DNA from: Thiomicrospira sp. XS5
Lineage (GTDB): Bacteria; Pseudomonadota; Gammaproteobacteria; Thiomicrospirales; Thiomicrospiraceae
DNA: 64,000 bases
NCBI RefSeq assembly: GCF_001507555.1
Contig: NZ_LQBO01000001.1
Location: 1,364,001 to 1,428,000, forward strand
Direction of reading: 5' to 3'
Shown here in pieces: positions 26,936 through 36,314 of the stretch. Numbering within the stretch: position 1 is the first letter of the stretch; each line of letters begins with the position of its first letter. The position numbers and the translations under genes are program-made. The notes beneath the pieces were generated by a model. It was not told the origin of the DNA and made no database searches. It was given only the letters and a program-made list of their open reading frames with translations.

Positions 26936-28305
26936 TGGCATTATACATTTACAATACCGAAACCCGACAAAAAGAAGTCTTTAAACCCATCCATGAAAAT
27001 CAAGTGGGCTTGTATGTCTGCGGGGTCACTGTGTACGACTACTGTCACGTTGGCCATGCACGGGTGATGGTGGTGTTCGATACAGTGGTGCGCCACTTAC
27101 GCGCTTTAGGTTATGACGTCACTTATGTTCGCAACATCACCGACATCGACGACAAAATTATCCAACGTGCGTTGGAAAACAAAGAGCCGATTCAAGAGCT
27201 GACGGCGCGTTTCATCGACGCCATGCACGACGACGAAAAGGCGTTGAATGTGCTGCGTCCGGATATGGAACCGAAAGCCACCGAACACATGCAGGACATC
27301 GAGCAGATGATTACCAGCCTGGTCGATAAAGGCTACGCTTATCCGGCGGAGAATGGCGATGTGTATTTCCATGTGAAAGCCGACGATGATTATGGTCGTT
27401 TGTCCGGTAAACACATTGAAGAACTGGATTCCGGTGCACGAATTGAAGTGAATTCCTTTAAAAAAGACCCATTGGATTTCGTGTTGTGGAAAGCCTCGAA
27501 AGAAAACGAACCGGCTTGGCAATCACCGTGGGGTGACGGCCGTCCCGGTTGGCATATCGAGTGCTCGGCCATGTCCACCAAATGTCTGGGGAACCATTTC
27601 GACATTCACGGTGGCGGACTGGACTTAAGCTTTCCGCACCATGAAAACGAAATCGCCCAGTCGGAATGTGCGACCGGTGAGCATTATGTGAATACCTGGA
27701 TGCATTGCGGTTTCGTGCGCATCGATGATGAAAAAATGTCGAAGTCACTGGGCAACTTTTTCACCATTCGCGAAGTCTTGAAACAATACCACCCGGAAGT
27801 GATTCGTTACTTTCTGTTGGCAAGCCATTATCGCAGCCCGGTGAATTATTCCGAAGAGAATCTCAATGTGGCCAAAGCCAGCGTCGGGCGTTTGTACTCG
27901 GCATTGGAAGCGGTGGAATTGGCCGGCGAAGCGGAAGCGTCCACGAGTTTCACTGACGAGTTTGTCGACGCCATGAATGATGATTTCAATACGCCGCAAG
28001 CCTTAGCCGTGCTGTTTGAATTGGCGAAAGAAGTGAATAAACAAAAATCGCCAGGCCTGGCCGTTTTGTTGAAACAATTGGCGAATCGTTTGGGCTTATT
28101 GGAAATGACACCGGAAGCGTTTTTTAAATCGCAGCCGTCCGATTCCGAATTGACGGATGAGGTCATCGAACAATTAATTCAAGAACGTGCCGAGGCGCGA
28201 CAAGCAAAAAATTTCGCGCGGTCCGATGAGATTCGTGATCAGCTATTGGAACACGGCATCGAGTTGCTGGACAGCCCGCAGGGCACCAGCTGGCGAAGAG
28301 TTTAA
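26935..28305 (+). CDS. cysS: Cysteinyl-tRNA synthetase
   Basis: 456 residues. I place the start at GTG 26935 ([13 protein letters not shown]), since family members begin just before IYNT and GGAG at 26922 is suitably spaced; an ATG at 26920 would overlap glnS further. Zinc ligands and catalytic motifs are visible: YVCGVTVYDYCHVGHARV (HIGH-like HVGH), WHIECSAMS, HHENEIAQSE, and DEKMSKSLGN. A CCAGGCCTGG repeat encodes Pro-Gly-Leu near the C-terminus. Confidence 0.96.
   Translation: MALYIYNTETRQKEVFKPIHENQVGLYVCGVTVYDYCHVGHARVMVVFDTVVRHLRALGYDVTYVRNITDIDDKIIQRALENKEPIQELTARFIDAMHDDEKALNVLRPDMEPKATEHMQDIEQMITSLVDKGYAYPAENGDVYFHVKADDDYGRLSGKHIEELDSGARIEVNSFKKDPLDFVLWKASKENEPAWQSPWGDGRPGWHIECSAMSTKCLGNHFDIHGGGLDLSFPHHENEIAQSECATGEHYVNTWMHCGFVRIDDEKMSKSLGNFFTIREVLKQYHPEVIRYFLLASHYRSPVNYSEENLNVAKASVGRLYSALEAVELAGEAEASTSFTDEFVDAMNDDFNTPQALAVLFELAKEVNKQKSPGLAVLLKQLANRLGLLEMTPEAFFKSQPSDSELTDEVIEQLIQERAEARQAKNFARSDEIRDQLLEHGIELLDSPQGTSWRRV
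28051..28060. repeat. CCAGGCCTGG palindrome copy 10 (inside cysS)
   Basis: Exact copy read in frame as Pro-Gly-Leu (SPGLA). Confidence 0.9.
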
Positions 28306-28460
28306 CGGAATCAAACGCTTAGCGTTTATTGATAACCATTTTAAAAATATGGAAATAAGTCGCTGTTATTTTTAAACTTTTTTCATATTAGGGTTTGACA
28401 ATATAAGTTTTTTCTAATAAGATGCATCTATTCATGTTTCTTCATGAGTATCCTCCTCTG

Positions 28461-28527
28461 ATTATTTCTTGTTATTAAAAAGAAATAATGTATTTAAAGC
28501 CTCAGTTTGTCCCTGAGGCTTTTTTTT
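28461..28527 (+). terminator. Twin hairpin terminator after cysS
   Basis: A perfect 10-bp AT stem (ATTATTTCTT 28461-28470 with AAGAAATAAT 28480-28489) is followed by AGCCTCAG (28498-28505) / CTGAGGCT (28513-28520) and T8. The second is a textbook intrinsic terminator. The rest of 28306-28460 is AT-rich without a gene. Confidence 0.88.
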
Positions 28528-28556
28528 ATCTCGAATTTCTCATTTGTTATTTAGAA

Positions 28557-30551
28557 TCAAGAGTTTGGCGCGTTGCGGCCATCGGTTTGCGACAGGGTTT
28601 TGTGGTGTCCGATCGGATGCATGAAATTTTCCAGACGGTCATATTTCTTGTTGAGCATCGATTTGAATATGGTGGTGTATTCCAACACGGCTTTGACATA
28701 AGCGCGGGTTTCGGAAAACGGAATGGTCTCGATCCATTGATCGGCGGAAAGCACCTTGTCCTGAGGAATCCAGCGATCCACCCGTGCAGGCCCGGCATTG
28801 TAAGCGGCCGTGGCTAAAACGCGGCTACCATTATATTTTTCACTCAAATAACTTAAGTAAGCGCTGCCCAGTTCAATATTGGATTCCGGAATGGTTAGGC
28901 GGGTGTATTGACGTTTTTTCAGCCCGATTTTTCGACCGATGTAACGAGCGGTTTTCGGCATAAGCTGCATTAAGCCAACAGCGCCGACCGGCGAACTGAT
29001 GGTCGGCGAAAAGGCACTTTCGCGGCGCATGACGCCGTAGACCCAGGCGGGGTCAATGGTGTTCTTGTTGGCGGCTTGCATCACCGGCTCACGATAAGGC
29101 GTTGGGAAGCGTAACGATAAGTCGTCCCATTTTTTGACGCGGGAGACGGTTTGAATGGCTAAGTTATGCTGATCCCAATCCGCCATAAAGTTGGCGATGG
29201 CTTCGAAATCATCTTCATCAATGTGTTTAAGCAGGTGATACCATTCGCGTTTCAAGCTGAGTTTCCATTGAATGTCGATCAGTTCTTGAATAACGGCCAG
29301 TTGCGGGTATTTTTTGACCATCTTGGCAAAGTCTTTTTTCTGGCTGGGCGTTGGGTTGAAACGGTAAGGCTGGTTCAGACGGTCGGCTGACAGGAAACCG
29401 TAAAAGCTGCGTTGTTTGGCCAGAGTTTGGAAAATCGGGCGGGCATCCGCTTGCTGGTTCAGTTCCGCCAAAGCGCGGGCTTTCCAGTACAGCCAGCGTG
29501 ATTTTGCCTGTTCCTCTGGCGGTAACAGGGCGTAAAGGTCCAGGTAATTGACCCAGTTGGATTCCCGGATGGTGACTTGTAACTCCCATTCCAGCGTGCG
29601 CTCGTCTTTACCGGCGCGGTCGATTTGGGCCAGGTATTCACTGGCTTTCGGGTGGTATTGGTAAGCGAAACGCAGACTGACGCGGCTTTGTAGGTGGTTT
29701 TCTTCCTGGCGGCTCAGGCCGTACTGCTCGGCACGTTGCTCGAGGGTTTTCAGGGCCAGTTCCGGTTCGGAATACGACAGACGCTGAATGCCTTGTTTGA
29801 AAATCGCTTTGCGAATCACCGGTGAGAGATAGGAGGGCATGTCTTGTGTGATATTTTTCGGGTGTCGGAAAGTCTTAACCCAGTAACTCAATGCTTTGCG
29901 ATCATGCGCAGATAGGTCGCGCCCAATTCTCTTGGCCGATTTGAGTTTTCCTTTTTTCATCGCCAGCTGGGCTTTAGTCCAGACCATGGAGCCGGTAATT
30001 TTTTTGTGCTTGCGTAAATATTTTTCGACCGGTTTGCAGGTGCTGGGTAAACTGAGATGGCTTTGCCATAACGCTTGCATTTCTTGATCGGTTTTTTCGG
30101 TATGTTGTACCTGCATTTGCGCGCGTAAGTCATAGCACTTCAGGGTGGTGGAGCTGTATTCGCCGGGTTCGTATTGTTTTAAATACTGTGACCACTGGTG
30201 GGTTTTACCAAGGTAGTGCAGCCACTTCCGTTTTAAGAAAAAGGGTAAAGGGCTGTTTGGATGGCTGTCGAGAAATTGTTGGATTAACGCCGGCGGTGTG
30301 TCCTTAATATGGTATTTATAGTCCAGATAGACCACATAAGGGTAGAGAGGGTAGTTTTTTAATTCAGCCTGGTATTTCGCAATCAGTGGCCGGTCATTGG
30401 CTTTGATGGCTTCATACGCATCGAGAAAGGTGCGTTGGTTTTGAGTCAGTTGCGCGGAATTGGGCGCCGCGACCGCCTGTTGTAAGCCGAAGGCAACGAA
30501 GATCAGTTGTATGAGGATGTGGTGAAAGCGTCGTTGCTTAGTTCCTTGCAT
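28557..30551 (-). CDS. slt: Soluble lytic murein transglycosylase (Slt70 type)
   Basis: 664 residues. Signal peptide ending near AVAA (about residue 28), a long superhelical U/L domain (to about 480), then the catalytic SLT domain. The catalytic glutamate is in GVMRRESAFSPTISSPVGAVGLMQLMP, and AYNAGPARVDRW and ETRAYVKAVL follow. It cleaves glycan strands to 1,6-anhydromuropeptides in the periplasm. Directly downstream of mltD. Confidence 0.94.
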   Translation of the reverse strand: MQGTKQRRFHHILIQLIFVAFGLQQAVAAPNSAQLTQNQRTFLDAYEAIKANDRPLIAKYQAELKNYPLYPYVVYLDYKYHIKDTPPALIQQFLDSHPNSPLPFFLKRKWLHYLGKTHQWSQYLKQYEPGEYSSTTLKCYDLRAQMQVQHTEKTDQEMQALWQSHLSLPSTCKPVEKYLRKHKKITGSMVWTKAQLAMKKGKLKSAKRIGRDLSAHDRKALSYWVKTFRHPKNITQDMPSYLSPVIRKAIFKQGIQRLSYSEPELALKTLEQRAEQYGLSRQEENHLQSRVSLRFAYQYHPKASEYLAQIDRAGKDERTLEWELQVTIRESNWVNYLDLYALLPPEEQAKSRWLYWKARALAELNQQADARPIFQTLAKQRSFYGFLSADRLNQPYRFNPTPSQKKDFAKMVKKYPQLAVIQELIDIQWKLSLKREWYHLLKHIDEDDFEAIANFMADWDQHNLAIQTVSRVKKWDDLSLRFPTPYREPVMQAANKNTIDPAWVYGVMRRESAFSPTISSPVGAVGLMQLMPKTARYIGRKIGLKKRQYTRLTIPESNIELGSAYLSYLSEKYNGSRVLATAAYNAGPARVDRWIPQDKVLSADQWIETIPFSETRAYVKAVLEYTTIFKSMLNKKYDRLENFMHPIGHHKTLSQTDGRNAPNS

Positions 30552-30556
30552 AACGT

Positions 30557-32209
30557 TTAACTCTTAACCCAGACCTTGAGTTTGGTTCCCGGTTGTAAAA
30601 CGGCCGTTTTCTTGATGCCGTTCCAGTTGCACAGTTCTTGGGTGGTGACGCGGTATTTTTGCGCCACGACCCATAGGCTTTCCCCTTCTTTCAGGGTATA
30701 AGAGACTTTTCGACCGTACCGGTTGGAGCGAATCACCAGTTGTTGGCCTTTGTATATCGGCTTACGAATGCTGATGCCGTTCCATTCGCACAGTTTACGC
30801 GGTGAGGTGTTGTAATACTTGGCAATGGTCCAGAGGCTTTCGCCGGAGCGAACGGTATGGGTGTGTTTGTTGCCGGTGTATTTTTTCGGCTTATCCGTGG
30901 AGCGTAAAGCCATTTGGTGGTTTTGCGGTAATGGAATCAACAGGGTTTTGCCGGCCCGCAGGAAGCTGCCTTTCATATGGTTCAGTTTTTGAATTTCGCG
31001 GCTGGAGGTGCGGTAGCGGTAAGCGATGACGCTGAGGCTTTCCCCCGAGCGAATTTTATGGCGCACCCAGGTAACTTCGTAGTCGTCAGGCCTGGCGGAA
31101 TATTCCGCTTCGAAAGCGTCGGCCACATCAATCGGTAAGAGCAAAGGGTGTTTGCCTTTCGGTGGGGTGGCCAAACGCAAGTAACCGGGGTTGAGCACTT
31201 TCAGCATGTCTTGCGGGGTTTGGGTCGCCTGTGCGACTTTCGGCAGGCTGATTTGATCGGAAATCTGCACCTTCTTGAAATAAGGCTCATTGGGCACCGG
31301 TTCAAGTTCAAGCTCATAGGTTTTCTTGTGGCTGACAAGATTGGAAATCGCCAGCAGTTGTGGCACATAGTGCTGGGTTTCTTTCGGTAGATAAGGGCGG
31401 ATGTTCCAGAAATTCGGATCGCCGTTCGGGTGCTTTTTCAGAAAGCGGCGTTGCGCTTTTAAAACATTGCCGTAGCCGCTGTTGTAGGACGCCAGCGCCA
31501 ACAGCCAGTCATAGTCGTTCTGGGCATACAGGGCTTGCAGGTAGTCCAATGCGGCAAGGGTGCTGCGATAGACATCCTGGCGTCCGTCGTACCACCAGTT
31601 TTGGTTCAGTCCGTACATGTGCCCGGTCGCCGGCATGAACTGCCAGAGGCCGGCCGCACTCATGTAGGAGCGTGCATAAGGGTAATAGCCGCTTTCCACT
31701 ACCGGCAGCAAGGCGATTTCATACGGCATTTGGCGCTTTTTGACTTCTTGCAGAATGAAATACAAATAGGGTTTGGCACGAACCGATACGCGCTTCAGGT
31801 AACGCTTTTTATTGATGTAATAGCTCATGTAGTCCTGGTAGTTTTCGCTGTTGGCGGGGGCCAGGAATAAATGTTCGCTGATTTCTTGCCACAAGTCGTC
31901 GTAAACCGGTGCTTCCTGTGAAAACACTAAGGCGCGATCTAACTGATTGGACAGGTTCTGATTGGATTTTAGCGCGGTAAAGCGTTCGGTGGACTCTTGA
32001 ATCGAGCTTTCGAACGCATCGGTTTCACGATTTTCGGTCAGAATCGGGTCGGTAACGGGCAGCTTGGTTTGGCTTTGTTGGGGTGTTTGTTGAGCCGTTG
32101 TGTCGATGTCTTGGTAAGGAAGGTGGCTACAAGCGCTCAGCACCAATAAACTGCTGAAGAGGGTTGATTTTATTAAAGGGGTGAACAGGTTGCGAAGCGT
32201 CTTAGTCAT
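30557..32209 (-). CDS. mltD: Membrane-bound lytic murein transglycosylase D
   Basis: 550 residues. The lipobox LVLSAC indicates an outer-membrane lipoprotein. The SLT domain (about 130-300) has the catalytic Glu in LLPVVESGYYPYARSYMSAAGLWQFMPATG, and AYNSGYGN-type ASYNSGYGNV. Three LysM repeats follow (about 375-420, 440-485, 498-545), each with a SGESL/EGESLW turn. Overlaps gloB by 8 bases. A one-mismatch relative of the palindrome (TCAGGCCTGG) lies at 31086. Confidence 0.95.
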   Translation of the reverse strand: MTKTLRNLFTPLIKSTLFSSLLVLSACSHLPYQDIDTTAQQTPQQSQTKLPVTDPILTENRETDAFESSIQESTERFTALKSNQNLSNQLDRALVFSQEAPVYDDLWQEISEHLFLAPANSENYQDYMSYYINKKRYLKRVSVRAKPYLYFILQEVKKRQMPYEIALLPVVESGYYPYARSYMSAAGLWQFMPATGHMYGLNQNWWYDGRQDVYRSTLAALDYLQALYAQNDYDWLLALASYNSGYGNVLKAQRRFLKKHPNGDPNFWNIRPYLPKETQHYVPQLLAISNLVSHKKTYELELEPVPNEPYFKKVQISDQISLPKVAQATQTPQDMLKVLNPGYLRLATPPKGKHPLLLPIDVADAFEAEYSARPDDYEVTWVRHKIRSGESLSVIAYRYRTSSREIQKLNHMKGSFLRAGKTLLIPLPQNHQMALRSTDKPKKYTGNKHTHTVRSGESLWTIAKYYNTSPRKLCEWNGISIRKPIYKGQQLVIRSNRYGRKVSYTLKEGESLWVVAQKYRVTTQELCNWNGIKKTAVLQPGTKLKVWVKS

Positions 32210-33008
32210 TCAGGCCGGCCTCAAGGGTTCCAGTTTTATCAAGTTCGTCTTTCCAGGCTCTTAAGCTTGCATAAGCCTGTTCGTTCGTCAGTTCTGCTTT
32301 TCCGGCACGGTTGGCCAGGGTTTCTTTCAGCGGTGACTGGTCGAAGCGCAGAAACGGGTTGGTTTTCTTTTCGATGCCCAGTGAGGCTGGCACACAGGGT
32401 TCGCCACGTTGCGTTTTGCGCTTTACCTCGGCTTGTCGTGCGGCCATATCAAGGTTATCCGGTTCGGCCAACATGGCGAAGTTGAGATTAGCGTAAGTGT
32501 ACTCATGGCCGCAGTAAACAGCACAGGTATCCGGCAGTTCGCGAATTTTCAATAGCGATTGGGCCATGACGCCTGGGGCTTGCGTCCAAGTTTTGCCACA
32601 GCCAGCGGTAAACATCGCATCCCCGCACAATAGAGCTTTGGGGTGGTAAAAGCTGATGTGTTCGTGAGTGTGCCCAGGCGTGGACATGACTTTGAAGGTT
32701 TCACCATGCACAATAATCTCGTCGCCGTCCGTGACCGGGTAGGTCACGGGTTTATAGGGCCCATGTGCATTGCTGACAATGGGAACGTCTCCAAGTTCTG
32801 CTCTCACGGCTGTAATTCCGGCGGTATGATCATAATGATGATGGGTTAGCAAAATACCGACCAGTTCGAGTTGGTTTTGATGAAAATAGTCAATGACTTT
32901 TCGGCTTTCGCCCGGGTCAACGATCCAGGCGGTCTTGTCTTGTGGATTGTCGGAGAGAATGATCCAAGTGTAATTGTCCGAAAGAGTCGGTAAGCCAACG
33001 ATTTTCAT
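32202..33008 (-). CDS. gloB: Hydroxyacylglutathione hydrolase (glyoxalase II)
   Basis: 268 residues. GloB hydrolyses S-lactoylglutathione in methylglyoxal detoxification. The binuclear metal motif THHHYDHTAG, then TPGHTHEHISF, CGDAMFTAGCG and CGHEYTYANLNFA are intact. The C-terminal helical glutathione-binding domain is present (NPFLRFD). It shares the E. coli-like order mltD-gloB-methyltransferase-rnhA-dnaQ. Confidence 0.95.
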   Translation of the reverse strand: MKIVGLPTLSDNYTWIILSDNPQDKTAWIVDPGESRKVIDYFHQNQLELVGILLTHHHYDHTAGITAVRAELGDVPIVSNAHGPYKPVTYPVTDGDEIIVHGETFKVMSTPGHTHEHISFYHPKALLCGDAMFTAGCGKTWTQAPGVMAQSLLKIRELPDTCAVYCGHEYTYANLNFAMLAEPDNLDMAARQAEVKRKTQRGEPCVPASLGIEKKTNPFLRFDQSPLKETLANRAGKAELTNEQAYASLRAWKDELDKTGTLEAGLND

Positions 33009-33062
33009 GTCTCACTCGTTAATTGTTATAATGGCGATATTCTAACAAATCCGCCGGTTAAA

Positions 33063-33848
33063 ATGATGACGAATCCTTCATTTCAATCCTTTTTACATCG
33101 GTTTTATCAGACGTCCAAAGGGCAGTCGTTATTCCGGCAGGAAAAACCTTTAATCGATCATGCATTAGCCCATGTTTTTGGCCTCTATTTGGTGCAATTG
33201 GGGCGGGTATCACCGGACAGTTTGCTGGACAACAGCCGGGTCAATTGTAAAGTCTTGTTGGACGACAAACCTTTAACGAAAGGTGACGGCTTGCACATTC
33301 AGGCGGATATGGACTATTTACCGATTCGAAACGATGCGGTGGATGTGTTTGTCTTGCCGCATTCGTTGGAATCCGTAACCGATCCTTATCATTTATTGCG
33401 ACAGGTGGATTCGGCGTTGGTGGCGGAAGGCCATGTGCTGATTACCGGCTTTAACCCCTTGGGGTGTCGAACCATGCGCAATCGCTTCGGCGAACATCGG
33501 CGTCACTTCAAAGGGGCCAACCTGATTCGCGCTCACCGGGTGGTGGATTGGTTAAGTGTGTTGGGCTACGATATCGAACAGGTGACTTACAGTTCCATCA
33601 GCTGCCTGACGCGGCACGACTCGGAACAAGGCACTTGGCGCTGGGTGGAGGCGTTAGAGAAAACATTGGGGCGCATGGGGTTGGATTTAGGGAATGTGTA
33701 TTGCATTCTCGCGAAGAAACGCATTGCGTCACCGACGCCGGTTGGCTTGAATTGGCGGCTTTCCAATTGGTTGATCGCGGCCAAGGGAGGGCGGGCCGTG
33801 GTTTCGAACCGCGTTAACCGGCATCATCGAATGGATAAGGACTCTTAA
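33063..33848 (+). CDS. SAM-dependent methyltransferase-like protein (YafS type)
   Basis: 261 residues, divergent from gloB. The middle part, LPIRNDAVDVFVLPHSLESVTDPYHLLRQVDSALVAEGHVLITGFNP, is the post-motif II region of class I methyltransferases. The N-terminal glycine-rich loop is weak, as in the E. coli neighbour YafS. Position between gloB and rnhA supports that assignment. The substrate is unknown. The second ATG at 33066 is an equally good start. Confidence 0.75.
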   Translation: MMTNPSFQSFLHRFYQTSKGQSLFRQEKPLIDHALAHVFGLYLVQLGRVSPDSLLDNSRVNCKVLLDDKPLTKGDGLHIQADMDYLPIRNDAVDVFVLPHSLESVTDPYHLLRQVDSALVAEGHVLITGFNPLGCRTMRNRFGEHRRHFKGANLIRAHRVVDWLSVLGYDIEQVTYSSISCLTRHDSEQGTWRWVEALEKTLGRMGLDLGNVYCILAKKRIASPTPVGLNWRLSNWLIAAKGGRAVVSNRVNRHHRMDKDS

Positions 33849-33854
33849 AACAGA

Positions 33855-34298
33855 ATGCAGGAAGTTGAAATTTTTACCGACGGCGGCTGCCGCGGCAACC
33901 CCGGCCCGGGCGGATGGGGCGCATTATTACGCTTTGGCGAATTTGAAAAAGAACTGAAAGGGGCGGAGCCGGACACCACCAACAATCGTATGGAGTTGAC
34001 CGCCGCGATAGAAGCGCTGAAAGCGCTGAAACGACCTTGCAAAGTGACTTTGACCACCGATTCGCAGTACGTTAAAAATGGCGTGACCCAATGGATGGCA
34101 AATTGGAAACGTAATAACTGGCGAACGGCGGCCAAAAAGCCGGTTAAGAATCAAGATTTGTGGCAAGCCTTGGATGAAGCGCTCAAACCGCATGACGTCT
34201 CCTGGGCCTGGGTCAAAGGCCATGCCGGTCACGATGAAAATGAGCGCGTCGATGAATTGGCGAATTTGGCCATGGACGAATTGATGGCCGCGAACTAG
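33855..34298 (+). CDS. rnhA: Ribonuclease HI
   Basis: 147 residues. RNase HI degrades RNA in RNA-DNA hybrids. Catalytic carboxylates are seen in [17 protein letters not shown] (Asp), [13 protein letters not shown] (Glu), LTTDSQYV (Asp) and [11 protein letters not shown] (His/Asp). It begins 6 bases after the methyltransferase gene; dnaQ is nearby on the opposite strand, a conserved association. Confidence 0.97.
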   Translation: MQEVEIFTDGGCRGNPGPGGWGALLRFGEFEKELKGAEPDTTNNRMELTAAIEALKALKRPCKVTLTTDSQYVKNGVTQWMANWKRNNWRTAAKKPVKNQDLWQALDEALKPHDVSWAWVKGHAGHDENERVDELANLAMDELMAAN

Positions 34299-34318
34299 GG
34301 CGGCCACCGCAGGCTGGA

Positions 34319-34900
34319 TTACAGTTGAATGTGGCTGAAATCCGGTTCGAAGAAATCCACCGATTTTAAAATCTTATCTTTGCGGTAAGCTTTGCCGTCA
34401 CGCCCCGTCTGATCAGACGCACAACGAATCACGAAAAAGTCGCCCACTTGATCATAGGTAACGTCGACATCCAATGTGTCGGCGTAATGCTGAACGGTTT
34501 GCCGGGCCTTTTCTTCCGTCGGACAGAACTTGGAAAAGTTCGAGCGCACCACTTCTTCAAACACCGCTTGGCTGATCGCCAGCGGGTCTTGCGGTTGCAG
34601 TTTGTCCAGAACATAGAGAATGGACATTTGCGAGGCCGCCATCGGTTCCGGCAAGTCAAGGTGATGGGTGATGCCCCAGGCGACGAACAGCATATCGCCC
34701 AATGCATCCAGTTGTTCGGTCAGGTCGTTGTCCTGAAACGCATCGAAAAATTCTTTGGCTTCTTCATCGTAAAAAAACAAGTGATTGACGCCATGTTGGT
34801 GTGAGGCGTCGTTGCCGGCGACTTGGTGCCACTGCGCGGTGGGTTCCAAGAAAATGCTTTTGGCGGAATCGTCACGAAAAAGTTGCTGTCTCAGTTGCAT
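34319..34900 (-). CDS. MazG/PRA-PH-like nucleotide pyrophosphohydrolase-type protein
   Basis: 193 residues from the ATG at 34900, where AGAGGTAACC gives a good ribosome site; the frame stays open further upstream across the dnaQ terminator but without conserved sequence. LTEQLDALGDMLFVAWG resembles the Asp/Glu helix of all-alpha NTP pyrophosphohydrolases, and the C-terminal GRDGKAYRKDKILKSVDFFEPDF resembles the tail of phage-type MazG-like/phosphoribosyl-ATP pyrophosphohydrolase proteins. Substrate unknown. Located between rnhA and dnaQ, which is not part of the E. coli arrangement. Confidence 0.55.
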   Translation of the reverse strand: MQLRQQLFRDDSAKSIFLEPTAQWHQVAGNDASHQHGVNHLFFYDEEAKEFFDAFQDNDLTEQLDALGDMLFVAWGITHHLDLPEPMAASQMSILYVLDKLQPQDPLAISQAVFEEVVRSNFSKFCPTEEKARQTVQHYADTLDVDVTYDQVGDFFVIRCASDQTGRDGKAYRKDKILKSVDFFEPDFSHIQL

Positions 34901-34956
34901 GGTTACCTCTACTATGTCTTTTGGTGTGTCTTTTTTTGTATTGGATGCGCCGGTGG

Positions 34957-34980
34957 GAAAACGGCCAGGCCTGGCCGTTC
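34957..34980 (-). terminator. Terminator built on CCAGGCCTGG (copy 11), downstream of dnaQ
   Basis: ACGGCCAGGCCTGGCCGT around the exact palindrome (34965-34974). On the - strand the stem is followed by TTTTCCC, so it can end dnaQ transcription before the MazG-like gene. Confidence 0.75.
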
Positions 34981-35014
34981 TGGCCATTTTAGGCAGACGG
35001 GTGAGGGCTGTTGG

Positions 35015-35710
35015 TTACCATCGAATGGTGCGCTCACACGCTTCGCTGATGGCCGCCAGCTTGCCGGCATGGGCTTCAAGCTCGGTGTCGGACGCGCGCA
35101 GTATTTTGAGTGGTGCGCGCTGCTGGCTCAAATTGGCTGCTTGGTCCTGATTGGCGTTGGCGTCTTCATTCATCAGCATTAAATCGGTCTGTCCGCCGGT
35201 CATGGCCAGGTAAACGTCGGCCAGGATTTCGGAGTCGAGTAAGGCGCCGTGCAAGGTTCGGTTGGAGTTGTCGATGTCGAAGCGTTTGCAGAGTGCATCC
35301 AATGAATTACGCTGTCCCGGGTAGGCTTTTCGAGCCATTTTCAAGGAGTCGGTGATTTGACAATGCGCTTCGATGGTGCCCCATTTGTTATCCGGCAACA
35401 TCGACAATTCGTGGTTGATAAAGCCCACGTCGAAGGGCGCGTTGTGAATGATGAGTTCAGCTCCGGCCACGAAATTCATAAAGTCGTCGACCACTTGTGC
35501 GAATACCGGTTTATCCGTCAAGAATTCGTTGGTGATACCGTGCACTTCAATGGCGTCTTGTGGGACATCGCGTTCCGGTTGAATGTATTGATGATAGTTA
35601 TTGTGGGTGAGTTTTCGTTTGACCAGTTCCACGGCCCCGATTTCGATGATTCGGTCGCCGGTTTTCGGGTCGAAGCCCGTGGTTTCCGTATCCAGTAGTA
35701 TTTGACGCAT
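35015..35710 (-). CDS. dnaQ: DNA polymerase III epsilon subunit (3'-5' proofreading exonuclease)
   Basis: 231 residues. Exonuclease motifs: LDTETTGFDPKTGDRIIEIGAVE (Exo I), IHNAPFDVGFINHEL (Exo II) and HGALLDSEILADVYLAMTGGQ (Exo III). A C-terminal tail (after about residue 185) would bind the alpha subunit. The product proofreads replication. Located convergent-divergent with rnhA as in E. coli, apart from the inserted MazG-like gene. Confidence 0.96.
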   Translation of the reverse strand: MRQILLDTETTGFDPKTGDRIIEIGAVELVKRKLTHNNYHQYIQPERDVPQDAIEVHGITNEFLTDKPVFAQVVDDFMNFVAGAELIIHNAPFDVGFINHELSMLPDNKWGTIEAHCQITDSLKMARKAYPGQRNSLDALCKRFDIDNSNRTLHGALLDSEILADVYLAMTGGQTDLMLMNEDANANQDQAANLSQQRAPLKILRASDTELEAHAGKLAAISEACERTIRW

Positions 35711-35799
35711 GGTTAAATTGTTTCTCTTAATCTCTGAGAGTTCTTCGGTTAGAATACGCTAAATGGTTTCTATTTTAATGCAATTTTGAGAGTCTGAGT

Positions 35800-36225
35800 A
35801 TGAGAATTAAAAAAGGGAGTGAAGTCACGTTTCATTACGAGTTGAAAAATGAAAAGGGTGACTTGCTCGACAGTACTTTCGGCGGTGAGCCGGTTCATTA
35901 CGTTCATGGTGACGGTGAAATTGTCGAAGGGCTGGAAGAGTTTTTGGAAGGCGAAGAACCGGGGTTTGAAGCCAAGGTTTCCATTCCGCCGGAAAAAGGG
36001 TATGGCGTCACGCGTGAAGATTTGATTGTGTATGCGTCACCTGAAAATTTCGATGACCAAGTGGAAATTGCGGTTGGTGAAGTGGTGGAAACCGAAGACC
36101 CGGAAGGCAATATGATTCAATTCCGCATTGTGGAAGTGGATGAAGACAAAGTGTATTTGGATGGAAATCACCCATTGGCGAACCAAACGCTGGAATACCG
36201 TGTTGAGGTGGTTGAAGTCGCTTGA
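35800..36225 (+). CDS. FKBP-type peptidyl-prolyl isomerase, SlyD-like without His-rich tail
   Basis: 141 residues. The fold is split by an insert-in-flap domain (VSIPPEKGYGVTREDLIVYAS) between the FKBP halves VHYVHGDGEIVEGLEEFLEG and DGNHPLANQTLEYRVEVVEV, as in SlyD. It lacks the Cys/His-rich metal-binding tail of E. coli SlyD, so a role in nickel delivery is not supported. Folding helper in the cytoplasm. Confidence 0.88.
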   Translation: MRIKKGSEVTFHYELKNEKGDLLDSTFGGEPVHYVHGDGEIVEGLEEFLEGEEPGFEAKVSIPPEKGYGVTREDLIVYASPENFDDQVEIAVGEVVETEDPEGNMIQFRIVEVDEDKVYLDGNHPLANQTLEYRVEVVEVA

Positions 36226-36260
36226 TTCAAGCGGCGCTTAACGGCCGATAAACCGGATAT

Positions 36261-36289
36261 AAAAAAGCCCCGATAACGGGGCTTTTTTT
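36261..36289 (+). terminator. Intrinsic terminator
   Basis: AAAAAAGCCCCG-ATAA-CGGGGCTTTTTTT: GC stem, tetraloop and T7, after the SlyD-like gene and convergent with the ETHE1-like gene, so it can act both ways. Confidence 0.92.
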
Positions 36290-36314
36290 ATGGGTGCGTG
36301 TTATCCGAAACGAA

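Noticed and set aside
32670-32690. CCCAGGCGTGG and other near-matches to CCAGGCCTGG (also 31086 and 51679)
   Set aside because: One or more mismatches break the palindrome. They were not counted, although 31086 (TCAGGCCTGG) may be a decayed copy.
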